64,000 nucleotides of DNA from Sphagnum compactum (Eukaryota; Bryophyta; Sphagnopsida; Sphagnales). A program made the translations under genes and the position numbers. The notes beneath the pieces were generated by a model. It had not been told where the DNA came from, searched no databases, and worked only from the letters and a program-made list of their open reading frames with translations. The stretch is taken from assembly GCA_965153455.1 (NCBI GenBank), contig OZ234493.1, positions 31,610,213 through 31,674,212 of the forward strand. Reading direction: 5' to 3'. How positions within the stretch are numbered: the stretch's first letter is position 1; every line of letters begins with the position of its first letter. Positions 1-12,299 of the stretch are shown here, one piece after another.

Positions 1-1344
1 GTCTTTGAGGGTCTCAAAAGAGTTTTTTTTTTTTCAATTGGGAAAGTGAGATATAAATTTCCTTGGACACCCAAAATTGTTTGTTCCCAACATTATTGGT
101 TGTTAGGGTTGCCAAAAGCTCGGATACAAAAATGAGGCAAACCAAAATGCCATGAAATCATAATAATCGGATGCAAAGTAGGCCAATACTTTGGAAAAAA
201 GCTTGGATGGTATGGTTGTTGTGGAATAGGGGTATTTTTTTTCTCTTATTACTATGCCCACCAATCATGTGTATGTATACATTTTGTTTCTACTATGTTC
301 ATCCTCCAAATCAAATTTGAACACATGATTATTTTCACGGTGAGACATCATCAAACCTACCATCCCAATGAAGGTGTGCAACCGTTAATCCTATATATAT
401 ATGGAGCCACTCCTTATGTTTTTTTTGCCTAGCAATTGTTTTTATGGAGGGAATCATCTCTTACATACAAGGAGTGTGAAAAACACAAGTATGCAAAACA
501 AAGGTAGATGGGAAGTGTGCATGGGGGCCAAGGTGCAAGTGACAACAAACAAACAACAATTCATTATTGTATGTGGCAATAGTGCACTCTTGGGCAAGAA
601 ACCAAAAAACAACACACACACACACAACCCCACAACCCCCTCCCCTACCCCGCTAAAAAAAAAGTTAAAAAAAAAAACTTGATGGGTCATGCTTAGCCCT
701 CTCATTGGTTGCATGAAAATCCTACTCTTAAAAGAATTTGTCACCATTTTTCACCTAGGTTAATAGGTACCCCAATTCATGATTGGGCTACCCTAAACCG
801 TAAACCCTAAACCCTTATTCAAAAACCCCACCAAGAAACTTGTGATGAAGATGTGAAGTGGGAAAGTCATGAAGAAAATGTTTTCAATATGACAATGGGA
901 ACTTCACGATCTCCCTAAAAGTCACATGACTCTTGAGGAATTTCAAACATCCACAAGATCCAAAAACTATTTAATTGAAAGAGGGAATAATTATGTTCAA
1001 ATACAAATAATCACAAAGTTGTTGCAATTTTTTTTGAAAGGGTTTAGTTATAAAATTATGGGTTAAATATCATATAAAATTTTTATCGTAATTATATAAC
1101 CCTTAAAGATTAATCATTAGAGATTCACCGACAATTTATAATAGTATATGCATATTATAAAACTATTATTACGCATTAAAAGTTATATTATTTGCATTAT
1201 TTATTATACTTAATGTTGTCAAAATCCCTTTTTTGGGGATGTCCTTGGGACCTTGAGGAGGTCCCTAATAAGATGTACCTGGTAACTTTTAGGTTCAAGA
1301 AGGGAGATATTGTGTTTGGGGGACATCCCTCTAGGGTCAAGGCA
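1..1344. other. AT-rich intergenic DNA
   Basis: I see no supportable gene here. Short open frames around 400-750 run through homopolymers and a CA-rich stretch (about 611-655) and match nothing I recognise. A telomere-like island (CCCTAAA units, one variant) lies at about 789-817. Confidence 0.6.
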
Positions 1345-1840
1345 TGCCTAAGATGACGAGGAATAGCGAGCAATGGCAGACACATGTTGAGATTGATGGA
1401 ACCATGTCAAGGAATGACGGATTGATGACGGGGAATGGCGAGCAATGGCGGACACATGTGGAGAATGATGGAACCATGATGTTGAAGAATGATGGATGGA
1501 TGGATGACGGGGAATGGTGAGCAATGGTGGACACATGTTGAGAATGATGGAACCATGTCAAGGAGTGATGGATCGATGACGAAGAATGGCAAGCAATGGC
1601 GGACACATGTTGAGAATGATGGAACCATGTCAAGGAATGATGGATCGGATTACGGGGAATGGTGAGCAATGGCATACACATTGTTGAGAATGATGGAACC
1701 ATGTTGAGGAATGATGGATCGATGACGGAGAATGGCGAGCAATGGTAGACACATGTTGAGAATGATGGAACCATGTCAAGGAATGATGGATCCATGCCAA
1801 GGAGATGGTGGAAATATGTCGAGCAATGGCAAGAATGCAA
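1345..1840. repeat. 72-73 bp minisatellite, about 6-7 copies
   Basis: The landmark CACATGTTGAGAATGATGG recurs at about 1381, 1453, 1532, 1604, 1677 and 1750, a spacing of 72-73 bp with one 79-bp step. Because 72 is a multiple of three, long open frames arise on the minus strand that read as a 24-residue repeat rich in His and Ser. Several overlapping frames are open at once, which is the mark of a minisatellite rather than a gene. Copies differ by point changes. Confidence 0.85.
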
Positions 1841-1849
1841 AGCAAAGTT

Positions 1850-3240
1850 GGGGGATGATGGGAGTTCAGAAGGGACGTCAAGGGACGGTGGGGGAATATA
1901 TCTTGTTTTTCCCCAACATGGGCCTCTTGTTCCTCGACATGTGTCTTCACAAACAATGGGTTGAATGGTGAACATGGTTCGCCTATGTATGTTGGCAAGG
2001 TTCAACCATGCTAGGATTGTGGTGTGCTGGGGTCTTTCTTTGCTCTTTCATTGGCATAATATATGTAAGTTCAAACCTAAAATCAAGGCAAAAATTATGT
2101 AACCAAAAATTGAAAATTTTGAGTTGATAAAAAAAAGAATTCAAAAAATCAACTCAAATGGAGGGCCACTAGGGACAAAAAAAACCCTAAACACTAAACT
2201 CTCCTTGCAACTCTAATTATAATTCAGTTATGTTCCTAATTTCATAACCCTTAAAAGATTAACCCATAAACCCTAAACCCTAAACCCTTAAAAAAAAATC
2301 CTTGAGGCTTGTCGATATGATATCCTTAAGATTTTGGACACAATTTTGGGTTGCAAAATTTTTTTTAACCCATAAACCCTAAACCCTTAAAAAAAAATCC
2401 TTGAGGCTTGTCGATATGATATCCTTAAGATTTTGGACACAATTTTTTTTGGGTTGCAAAAAATTTAATCTTGATGTAGTGTCAACTTGGAATTCTAGTA
2501 TTTTAATCAAATTTTGATGAAAATAAGCTACAAAGATATACATACATGCATAAAGGAAAAAAGTGTCCCATACAAGGTCCATCTTTTGCAATGTATCCTA
2601 ACTACGAGTTAGTTGGGCTCAAAATGTGTTAAAATACATTTTTGCTCTATTTGTTTCTTGCAAGTTGAGGTTGAGGGGGTTGAAGTGCTACACCAATTAT
2701 GTTGTGCTTAAGAGTTTTTAATACATTGATTTAATTGTGAGAAGGTAAAAAGAGAAGAATACACCCAAAGTTTGTGAAACTAGTACCCATTTAATGCTCT
2801 TATTTTATAAAATTATTGTCATTACCCTAAACCCTAAACCCTAATGACATTACTCAATTCACACCAATGTTGTCTAGTTCTTGATTATTGAAACGAGCCT
2901 TTGATTTTGTGGGTTTTGGAGGTGGGGGTGTTTAGGGTTTTGAGAAAAAAAAATTGAGTTTATAGAACCACTAATTCCAAAAAAATTGGAATTAACCCCA
3001 ATGAGACCGGGGTTTGGTTTCATCAACCTTGCTCAAAATTCTTCACCAATTCGTAGTGTTCTTAATTCTCTTGAAGAGAGAAATGGGATACAAATTGATG
3101 AAAGTATTGAAAATCTTCTCATGAATACAACACAGTGTTGGAGAACAAAAACATAAACTTCACAATAACCACAAAAAAACCCGAAAAAAAAACACACATT
3201 TTCATACCTTTTTAAGAATGGGCTAAACAGATTCCAGTTT
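1850..3240. other. Intergenic DNA with telomere-like islands
   Basis: I see no gene in this AT-rich stretch. It holds a tandem duplication (listed separately) and TTTAGGG-type islands at about 2261-2290, 2370-2390 and 2824-2845. Confidence 0.6.
2261..2472. repeat. 106-bp tandem duplication with telomere-like block
   Basis: A segment starting AACCCATAAACCCTAAA at 2261 is repeated from 2367. Both copies carry the same unique sequence (TCCTTGAGGCTTGTCGATAT, then TTTTGGACACAATTTT). They differ mainly in the number of CCCTAAA units and the length of T runs, so the duplication is recent. Confidence 0.85.
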
Positions 3241-4333
3241 GGAACTGTTCAGGGCGACAGTCTACTACAACTTATGAAACCTAAAGTTGTCCTCCCTCAA
3301 CGAGCTCCCATGAAATTGATGAATCTTTGTCCCTGAAAATACTGCCAAAGACTTGAAAATGCACAAAAATGGGTTAGATCGTAACACAAATCATACTCTT
3401 CTTTTAGACAAAAAGTTAAGTGCGTTGATTGACTCGGTGACGACTAGGCTGCTGAGCTTGCTACATACAACAATCCATAGATGTCACTGAGTGTAGACAA
3501 TTTTGAATCCCTTAAGCACCGATCAATTGTTTGTGCCACTTTGCAGGAGCCAAGATTCAAGGGTGTGGTTGCTGGTGACAAATTCCATTAGTGTGGCAGA
3601 GAGATGGGTGACGATGACCCAGGCATCACCGGTTTGCAAGCATTGAGATTCCCAGACCACTTGAGGAGTGATCGAACAAGAGCTGAATTTGACTCTGTAC
3701 AGGAGTAGTGATAATTGAGAGCAAAGTTCATTTTCCTGACAGATCCCCAAACCCCCAAATTCAACTCAAATTCTGAAAGTTCATGCTAGATTCAACCCAA
3801 GCTCTAAAATTGCAGTCCTGTGGAACTCCTTAAATGATGGAACAGAAACTCAAATTTTCTTGACACCAGAGCAAAAGCTTGGATCTAAAGCATTATGCTG
3901 AACCTGATTTCTGAGCTAAAACGCTAAACACTCCCACAAGCAACGGAAGTACATCCTGCATGAGAAACTATAATGGAACATTCTATTGACTCCAATTAGA
4001 GCGGGAAGAGACCAAATTTACAGGAGCAAACAAAGCAAGCATTGAGACTCAACTGGTCAAAGATACTACCTAAAAACTCTCCTCCAAGCTTCCTTATGAC
4101 AGTCTTTGCTGGTGTGTAAAGGAGAGCGAACATCAATCCATCAGCATCCATCCTATAAGCATCCATTTCTGATGTCAGAGAGTTCCTCACAGAAATGGAG
4201 AAAATACTGTCCTTGCATAGCATGAGGAACACTGCTAGAATGAGTGTGCTAAAAGCCGAATCGTTTTTCACCTAAAAGTTGCACAAATCTGTTGAAGACT
4301 TGGTCAATAAACAAACAAAGATCAGCAAACTGG
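3241..4333 (-). other. Downstream flank and probable 3' UTR of the GOST gene
   Basis: This stretch has a less AT-rich, gene-like composition immediately downstream of the stop codon at 4334. It holds only short frames with no recognisable domain. I interpret the part next to the stop as 3' UTR; the polyadenylation site cannot be placed from sequence alone. Confidence 0.4.
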
Positions 4334-5929
4334 CTAATCCCGCTTATCCTCTTCAATGTCATCCTCCAGGCTGAAAACGTCCGTACTCATGGGTTTTCTT
4401 TCCTTGGCATCAGGTTTGGCAACACCAATTTTCTCAGTCTCAATGGCTGTGCTTGTTTTCCCTGCCACTCCTGATGTTAAAGCTACACCCTCCTCATCAA
4501 GATCCTCCTCCCCAATGTCTTCAGAGTATGCATACCGCATTGAGTTTTGTGAAGGTGCCCAGAGGACACAGATGACAATCAAGAGCATAAAGGCAAGCAT
4601 GTACCAGAATGCAGAAATGATCCAGGAGCTTTGCCAGTGCTCACCAAGTGTGGCCTTGAAGTAAAGCTCATAGCCTATCCAAAGCACAGCAATGATGACT
4701 GCCACAGCCAGAGAGTTTGTGAACCTCCTATAAAGTTCCAGCTTTGCAAAGCTCCTCCTTGCCTGTAGCCTCTCCAATGTCTTTGACAGAGAAGTGAAGA
4801 TCCAGAGGATGAAGATTGCATCAAGCATAGCTAAAGGAATCACAAGGAATACTCTTTCTTTTCCTGTAGGGTCATTGATGGTCCCCACATTTTCTACCAC
4901 ATCAAATGACTCTGCTGCCAAGAAATATGCACCTCCCAGTAATAACACCTTTGATGTCAGCCCTCCTAAAGTTGGACGCACAACACCATAGCCCATTGAA
5001 ACTATCAAAATCAGGATCCACGAAACCGTCTTCTTCACTGCACCAAGGGTCACTGCCCACACTGTAATGCCCATCGGCCGCCTACCCATTCGATTGAAGT
5101 TGAGGTACTCAAAGTACCAGACTGCCATCTCAGACATTCCAAGTGCAATCACCATACTGATACAGTTTTGCAGCTGCAAGATATCCTTCCAGTGGCGTAC
5201 ATATTGGAGGAACCAAAGAAAACCAAGCAGAACATATGCAAGTGACATGAATGCATAGAAAGTCATGTAAGGTGCCATTCTACCAGGCAAGTATCCCATC
5301 GGATTCTTCCATATCGTCATCCCATCAATGATAAGACCATCAAGGTCAGGCTCACAGGCAACAAATAAGAGTTCGTACATGCCAGTTTTTGTAATGTTGA
5401 AAACCTCAGACATTTTCATTGTTGTTTCATCTCCATTGAAGTGGACCTTGAAGGATTGTGGCTGGCCTGTTTCATGATCATGGTGGATGATAACCTCACC
5501 GGGACTGCAATCCATTTGTGTAGCCATATCCTTTGTGCAGCAGAGGTTGAAGTTCTCATTGTTTGGCCCCCAACTCCCAAGTTTTTCCTTATCGCCAACC
5601 TCTAAAAGAATAGCTTCCACGATAACATTCCTGTTGTGACTGGCTGCCTGTTCAGTCCTAGTGAATTCGACATTATCAATCTTGACGTACGTTCTGCCAT
5701 CTGCTGTGCCCTGGCCTCTCGTTTTTGTTGCTGAAGAGTAGTAGAGACCCTCCTTGCCACCAAAATAAACATATGTTCTGCTGCTGCTCTCTCTCGTGAA
5801 TTGATTGTGATTATACTCATGTATTGATGCTTCAAGTTGGAGTACTCCAGATACCCACCATAACAGTACCAATGCTGCTGCACACTTCATCCTCCACATT
5901 CCCGTCCACCTCATCCTCATCATCATCAT
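4334..5929 (-). CDS. GOST-family seven-transmembrane protein (TMEM87/GPR107-like)
   Basis: A 531-aa protein encoded in one uninterrupted exon. Residues about 13-35 form a hydrophobic signal peptide. Residues 36-215 form a luminal domain with cysteines near 130, 131, 141 and 192, the GOLD-like region of this family. Seven hydrophobic segments run from about 219 to 460, including an FMSLAYVLLGFLWF helix and the family-like LYRRFTNSL stretch before the last helices. An acidic tail of about 70 residues follows. Animal relatives (TMEM87, GPR107/108) are Golgi and endosomal trafficking proteins; plant homologues are annotated as lung seven-transmembrane or candidate GPCR proteins. Golgi location here is inferred from the family. 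The start is the first of several ATG codons just downstream of a likely leader-intron acceptor; a start a few codons later is possible. Confidence 0.9.
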   Translation of the reverse strand: MMMMRMRWTGMWRMKCAAALVLLWWVSGVLQLEASIHEYNHNQFTRESSSRTYVYFGGKEGLYYSSATKTRGQGTADGRTYVKIDNVEFTRTEQAASHNRNVIVEAILLEVGDKEKLGSWGPNNENFNLCCTKDMATQMDCSPGEVIIHHDHETGQPQSFKVHFNGDETTMKMSEVFNITKTGMYELLFVACEPDLDGLIIDGMTIWKNPMGYLPGRMAPYMTFYAFMSLAYVLLGFLWFLQYVRHWKDILQLQNCISMVIALGMSEMAVWYFEYLNFNRMGRRPMGITVWAVTLGAVKKTVSWILILIVSMGYGVVRPTLGGLTSKVLLLGGAYFLAAESFDVVENVGTINDPTGKERVFLVIPLAMLDAIFILWIFTSLSKTLERLQARRSFAKLELYRRFTNSLAVAVIIAVLWIGYELYFKATLGEHWQSSWIISAFWYMLAFMLLIVICVLWAPSQNSMRYAYSEDIGEEDLDEEGVALTSGVAGKTSTAIETEKIGVAKPDAKERKPMSTDVFSLEDDIEEDKRD

Positions 5930-7050
5930 GGATGATCTCCTTCTGCTAAATCAACACCAAAGGAAACCCTAATATAGAATGGGAAAACCTCAAGTTGACA
6001 ATGATGAGCAGTTTGCTTCTTCCATTGAGAGTTTTGTGAGCATTAATCTCTCCTGAAAAATCACATACACACAAAATCAATCCCTTTTTTCCTTGTAGTG
6101 ATCTTTGTTCGGTGTTGCCAGAATCTTCAACCCCCATATAACTGAGATGCTCCAAAGAGAGAGTTTGTGTCAAAATTCAAGACAGTATCTACCTACAATG
6201 GGAGCTTCTTGATGCGAAACAGAACCTGATGATAAATCGTTTGCACTAAACCCAAGTAACATGTGGACTATCTGACTATAACAGCTTCGAAGATTCCTAC
6301 TCACATCTCAAACATTCAGTCACTGCACAAAACGACAGTCTTCTAACAAACCCTAAGTTGATCACGCTCATCGAGTTCTCATATAGAAGTAGTAGTAGTA
6401 GTAGTAAGGGGGCAAGGAGGGGAAGATCATCAATAAAAGAATGAAAGAAAAAAAATTGAAACCTTTTCTTTCTCCACTCCTGATAAATCGCTACATTTCT
6501 AGACCAAAAAAGATTCTGAGATCTGAAATCCCCTAAAGCCGATGAATTTCGACGATTGTGAAATGAAAGAAAAAAGGAATTGCATCATCTCGTAACATTA
6601 CCTACTTCCTTACTCGTGTTTTTGCAGGTTTTCTAGCCTCTTCGAAGGAGGCTGGCTTTGGATATGGTGGCTACTTCGCTTCTGGAACGGAAAGGAAATT
6701 CGACATCTCTACCATGGCTTAGGGTCTGGAATAAATTTCGACACATCCACTTTGCTTGCCTTTAGAAAAATTCCAATTCTTGAAACAGCAAGAAAAAGCA
6801 CAGTTTAGTCACTATCTTTGCGACTGTATCTGCACCCCCCCCCCCCAGTCAGCGTTGAAGCAGCTGGGATGTCAAGAAAGAATCGAAAGTCCGAAAACGC
6901 AAACGAGGAACACGAACAAAACCAAACAAACAAACGAGAAACAAAACACAGCAGAGAAAAGCCATCGGAGAGTGAAGGAGCTCCAAACCCTAATTCTTTT
7001 ACCGCCCCCGATTTCTTTTACGTTGTGAGATCCATATGCCACCACCACGA
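5930..7050 (-). promoter_or_regulatory. 5' leader, probable leader intron and promoter of the GOST gene
   Basis: On the minus strand a donor (AG|GTAATG, exon ending at 6602) and an acceptor (TTTAGCAG, exon resuming at 5942) would remove an intron of about 660 bp placed only about 13 nt before the start codon. Upstream, a telo-box-like AAACCCTAA occurs at about 6985-6993, an element common near plant transcription starts. The (AGT)n tract at about 6388-6406 lies in this intron. Splice sites are read by eye. Confidence 0.45.
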
Positions 7051-7569
7051 TCACGTCACCGCCTATCACCGGTCATCAGGAGATCCAAACAAAGCATGAA
7101 ATTATTATTTTTTAAATTTAGAAAACTAAAAATTGATTTTTTATAATTCGATATTTCATAACCCAACTTTTTTTTAAGTGCCCCTCTTTTCTTTTGCCCT
7201 CTTTTTTTTTTTTTTTCTTTCCCCCTCCCTTCATATTTTCTCTTTTAAAAAAAAAAATTCTGATTTTTTTCTGATTTTTTTCGTTTTTGCTTGTTATTTT
7301 TTTCAGCTTTGGTTTTTTTCTTTCAAAGAACATGTGTTTTGTTCTTCTTTCCTTCTATTTTTCAATTTTTCATTTAATTTTTTTAAAAATTCATAAATTT
7401 TTTATAAAAAAAAGAATTTCCATGGAAGATGTGGTCCCTCTCTTTAAACACATTTTCTTTCTCTTTTTTTTCTTTTTCTTTTTCTTTTTCCTGTTGTTAA
7501 TTTTATCTTTTTTGTTTTTTGTTTTTTTTGTTTTTGGCCAAAGTGGGGGTGATCAACTTCCTTTCATAT

Positions 7570-7725
7570 TGTCAATTTAGTATTTTAACAATTGATTTAT
7601 TCTATTTGTGAATCATATTGTCCATTTAGTATTTAAAAAGTTGGTTTGTTCTTTTTGTGAATCGTATTGTCGGATTTAGTATTTTAAAAATTGGTTTGTT
7701 TCTTTTTGTGATTCACATTGTGTCC
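7570..7725. repeat. Three degenerate copies of a 50-bp unit
   Basis: The core ATTTAGTATTT recurs at about 7575, 7624 and 7674, each followed by a TTGGTTTGTTCTTTTTGTGA-like stretch (the first copy is more diverged). Confidence 0.7.
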
Positions 7726-7905
7726 ATTGTGAAGCTTTTGCTTCACATTATGGCAAAAACATTGGTTTACTTATTGAGCTTTGGCTTATCTTTCAAATGT
7801 TTTTCACATATGCTTTGTGTTCGTGAAGTTGCATCTTCATGTGAGCTTGTCTTCATCGTGAAGATTGTCTTTGTATATGTTAGCTCATGGAATGAAGTTG
7901 GAGTT

Positions 7906-8140
7906 GATGGTTAATCTTGATCTTAGAGCATCTCCATCGCACACCTACAAACACCCCTTTTCATTAAATCTTGCAGCACGATAATGTAAATCTTGTTGTG
8001 TTCTTGTATTGATGTCGATTTTGATGGTTAATCTTGATCTTAGAGCATCTTCATCGCACACCTACAAACACCCCTTTTCATTAAATCTTGCAACATGAGA
8101 ATGTAAATCTTGTTGTGCTCTTGTATTGATGTCGATTTTG
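7906..8140. repeat. 117-bp tandem duplication
   Basis: Two nearly identical copies begin GATGGTTAATCTTGATCTTA at 7906 and 8023. Only a handful of substitutions separate them, indicating a recent duplication. No gene is involved. Confidence 0.9.
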
Positions 8141-8717
8141 AAGTGATCATTTTAACCCTTTCAAAAAATTCTACTATGGATTTGGATAGTGACTATTGTT
8201 GGTCCAAATGTAAAGACATACGATGGTCTTTGAGTGTTTAAAGGGACTTTCATGATGTTTGGGGTTTAGGGTTTAGTGATCATTAAATACTATTCTAATT
8301 TAACATAAAGGAGTTGTTTACAATTTTGCAGTGGAAATGCTTTTAGTGTGACTTCTTGGTAAATTAGTGACAAAAGTTTTACAAGATTTATATTCATCTG
8401 CTTACAAAATAATGTTTGATAATTGTATTTCGAAATTTGATTGGCATTTAGCACGTTGCAATCGTCATTGATGGTATGCATGTTTCATTATTGTTTTAAC
8501 CATCCAAAAGGATTTTTAAGTGTCCATGGAGATTTTTACACTTATAAATATTTTTTCAATGTGGTTGTGTCGGGTGTTTGCAATGTAAATAAATTGTTTT
8601 TGAATGTATGTGCAAGGTAGCCTAATGGTATTCGCGATGGTGGACATTCAAATATGTCACCAAATTTGTCATTGCACAATCTGATAATGAAAATCGTACA
8701 AAAAATGTTTTTTCATG

Positions 8718-8863
8718 AACTCATGTTTTTTACAAATAGATGTCATGCATTTAAAACATGTATGATGCACATATAAGTAGGATGAAATATTTTCAATGGT
8801 ACTTATATGTGCGTCATACATGTTTTAAATTCACAACATTTGTGTGCAAAAGACATGAAGTTA
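8718..8863. repeat. Foldback hairpin with about 63-bp arms
   Basis: The segment 8718-8780 is largely complementary to 8801-8863, leaving a loop of about 20 nt. The inner part pairs almost perfectly: CATGTATGATGCACATATA on the left faces TATATGTGCGTCATACATG on the right, with one mismatch. The outer part pairs less well. It could be a decayed foldback transposon or a hairpin RNA precursor; nothing in the sequence decides between them. Confidence 0.75.
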
Positions 8864-11262
8864 TAGAATAATAGATTTTGAGCGAATTTTGAACAAATCA
8901 ATGAAGTCGGTAAGTTTGTGATGTATTTTATTTTATACAAACAATTACGAACTTATGAATTTATAGGAATAAGTGGTACATTTGATGTTTGGAGGTTCAA
9001 CAATTCATCTTAAGCAATTCAATCTATCTTATTTAGCCATACTTCATTAAAAAATAACAAAATTCATAACCCTACAATAGTTGAAAAGATGTTTTAATGA
9101 GAATAAGCGAAATTTTGATCAAGGATGCAGTTGGAGCTTTAAAAAATTGATGGTAGATTTTGAAAAGTGTCGTGTGCTACCACATCGACAATAACAAATA
9201 TCACTATCATCACACATACAACACATAACACATAACAACATAAACACCATGTATCATGAAAAGTTATATAAACACAAAAGAAAACCTACAAAACATAAAC
9301 ATATTATGTTTGGGAATCTCAAATCATCAAAGAGGGATTTGAAATCACAAAACTTGGGTTTTATACCCAATGAACAATTTAATTTGAACATGTTCACACT
9401 AGAATTGATTCACACCTAAATTGCACACTAAACTAGATTAGCTTAACTAATTTACATTAAGCATAATTAATCTAAGTTTAATTATATAACTAATCATAAA
9501 CACCTAACAAAAGCATGTTAGTGCATGTGGACAAAACACCACATATCATCATGGCTTGTTGTGTTTTGCACAAGTTTTGTGAGCTACAGGAAATCCTTAA
9601 ATTTATTGTTTGTGATATTAAAAAGTGAGGTGACCAATCAATAGGTTTTGTTCTCAAGAAGGAAAGCAAGCAAAAGTAATGGGTGAATTATTAAAATATC
9701 AAAATATTTGTATCTTGGTTAGAATGTCATTCTACCATTTAACAAACATGAATTTTGAGAGTAAAATGTCAACATTCAAATAAAAAATGTGCATTTTATT
9801 AAAAAAATTGCAAATTTGAAAACATTAAAATATGTTTACACTCATTTTACAATATATCATTTAATTTTTAATCAATTTGAATTTCAACACATTTGCAAAA
9901 TTGTTACCATTTGAAGTTGAATTTGTAAAATATTTGAATCCAACATTTTTCCATCTCCAGTGTTTCAATTTTTATCTCAATTTTGTTGGAAGAATTCACG
10001 GAAAATGCAAAAACTAATGCAAAAAAAAATCTATGCTACTTCTTTTGCACTTCTTGTTTAGTTTCCTTTCAACTTCCATTTTCTTACAAGCAATAATGAA
10101 TAGAGTGTTATGGTCCTTGAAATTTTAAGAATTGGACCATCAAGATTTTGTTGATCACAAGGAGATATAGGAATTTCTTGTGTAACATCTTTATTAATGT
10201 TTAAACGGTTCAAAATAGTTGCACTTATAGTGCAACTTGATTCCCCATGGCCATATGCTCCAAGGCCTTGTTAGCTTTCATTATGATTGCAAAAACGTTA
10301 TGCATTTTTTTGGTACCAAATTCGTTTGTAAGTGCTTGTGTCTATTTCACTTTGTATTTATTGATACGTGTTATATATCTTTTGCATTAATTTGTCAACT
10401 TTATCTCGACATTGTTTGGATGTGCATTTCAAAATCATAGGTCAAAATTTGTCAAACTTGTCGAAAATCTCCACCCAATCACATTTTTGAAAACCTTTTT
10501 TTTTCATTGTTAATCAACTTTCTTTTTAAAGGTTGAGAAGCTAAATGATTAAATTAATTTAAAATTATCTCTTACTAAATGAATTTGCGTTTTCTAAAGT
10601 TTGGAATCAAACGTTCTCGTAAGGAATGACATTTGTGGTTGTAAATATTTGAGCCACAAGTTTAAAATCTTGACTTTCTTGTCTGAGTTTGAGAGTGAAG
10701 CTTTTATTTGTCTTGACTATGGTGATAAACGATGAGAATAAAACGAAAAAAAACATGAAAAATAAATAAAATATGATGAAAACGAGGATTAAAAGAAGTT
10801 AATTGAAAGTTCAAAAGTTAATTAATGTTTAAGAAGTTAATTTGAAATTAAAAAGTTAAAATGTCATTTAAATTTTTTTAATTAAAATATCATTAAATTT
10901 TTTTGAATTTGTTGATTTTTTTTCTTATTTGCTAAATAGGCAACAATTTTTTTTTTAAAAAAAGAAGAGGGGGAGGGGTATGAGGGAAAGGTAACAGATT
11001 AAAAGGGAGGACTTTAGGCAAGGTGAAGGAGTTGGGGGAGGATTTTGGGTAGGGCAAAGGAGGCATAGGAGGAGTGGCAAAGCTTGTTCGCTAGCAAAGG
11101 CAAAGTAAGATCTCGAGGTTTCTCAATTTGTTGGTGTAAAGGGCATCCATCCACCAACGATTTGCATTGTGGGTGTTGGTGAAGATGAAGGCATATGCCT
11201 TCATGTGCGCAAGCCTTTCTGTTTCTTTATGTTTTATACTTATGCCACCACCATGTTCACTT

Positions 11263-11391
11263 CAATCGTGTATCATTGATCATTCAAAACCTAATTCTTT
11301 CACATCAATCATGTATCATTGATAATTCAAAACCTAATTCTTTCACATCAATCGTGTATCATTGATCATTCAAAACCTAATTCTTTCGGAG
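11263..11391. repeat. 43-bp tandem repeat, three copies
   Basis: The unit CAATCGTGTATCATTGATCA plus the following 23 bp occurs at 11263, 11306 and 11349 with one or two substitutions per copy. Confidence 0.9.
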
Positions 11392-12299
11392 CCCAATTTG
11401 ATACAAATTACAACACAACTCAGTAGAAAAAACTCTTAAAAGATTTGTTGATTGTAATGGACAAAAAGCATAATCGAAGAAAGAGGTGTGCGCTAAACCC
11501 TAAACCTTAAACCCTATCAATAAACAAATTGTGTAAGAAAGACATTCCAAGGTAGCTTGCTTGCTTGCTTGCTTGCATGCCATACACAAAGTGAACCAAA
11601 TCAAGCTTGAAAGAAAAAAGTATTATGTACAAAAGTTTCTTTTGGGTTATGTCCCAATGCGACCATGGCCAAAAAAACACACACATGATTGGTGGGGGCT
11701 TTTATGATTGGTGGGGGCTTTGGAACATGATTTGTTTTGATGCTCTGCATCTCTTTCTCTTTTTGATATACTTCTTGTGATGGGTGCGGGGCGCGGGTGC
11801 TTTGGAACATGATTTGTTTTGATGCCTCCATAGCGACCCACTTTGGGTTGTACTCTTTTGGCTTGGAATCGGGTCCTCTCTTTGTTCCTTCTTTTCCTCT
11901 TTCATTGAGTGCTTTGTTTCATGAAGTTTGTCAAGGTTTCATCAATTTTCCCTCCCCCCGTTATATGTAAAGAAGTTTCATATAGTATTTGCTTCCACAT
12001 AGCCTCTTAAGCATCTTACTATTCTATGAAGTCATGATATCCAAGTGTAAGGTTCCCTAAAGCCCGTAAGGTTTGATTGATCCGAGTTTTGTTTAGGGTT
12101 TTCCATTGGTCAAGGTTAGGTCATGAGAGGGGCTTCCATTCTTTGAGGACACTGTTTACTCTTTACTTCCATATAAACTAAAGGGATCCCAACGTATTCA
12201 TGCATAAATAAATATAGACAATGGTGAGAAATTGAACCAATTTGGAACCAATTTCCTTGTGCCAGAACAAAGACAACAATCAGACCAAGCAAAACACAT

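Noticed and set aside
1337-2005. 222-residue His/Ser-rich minus-strand frame
   Set aside because: It follows the 72-bp minisatellite and several overlapping frames are open at once. No domain, no start or splice support.
7178-7580. Phe/Leu-rich plus-strand frames resembling membrane proteins
   Set aside because: They are translations of T-rich runs and have no counterpart in conserved families.
7906-8140. CRISPR-like or LTR pair
   Set aside because: Only two adjacent copies with no spacers, no internal element and no TG...CA ends; it is a simple tandem duplication.
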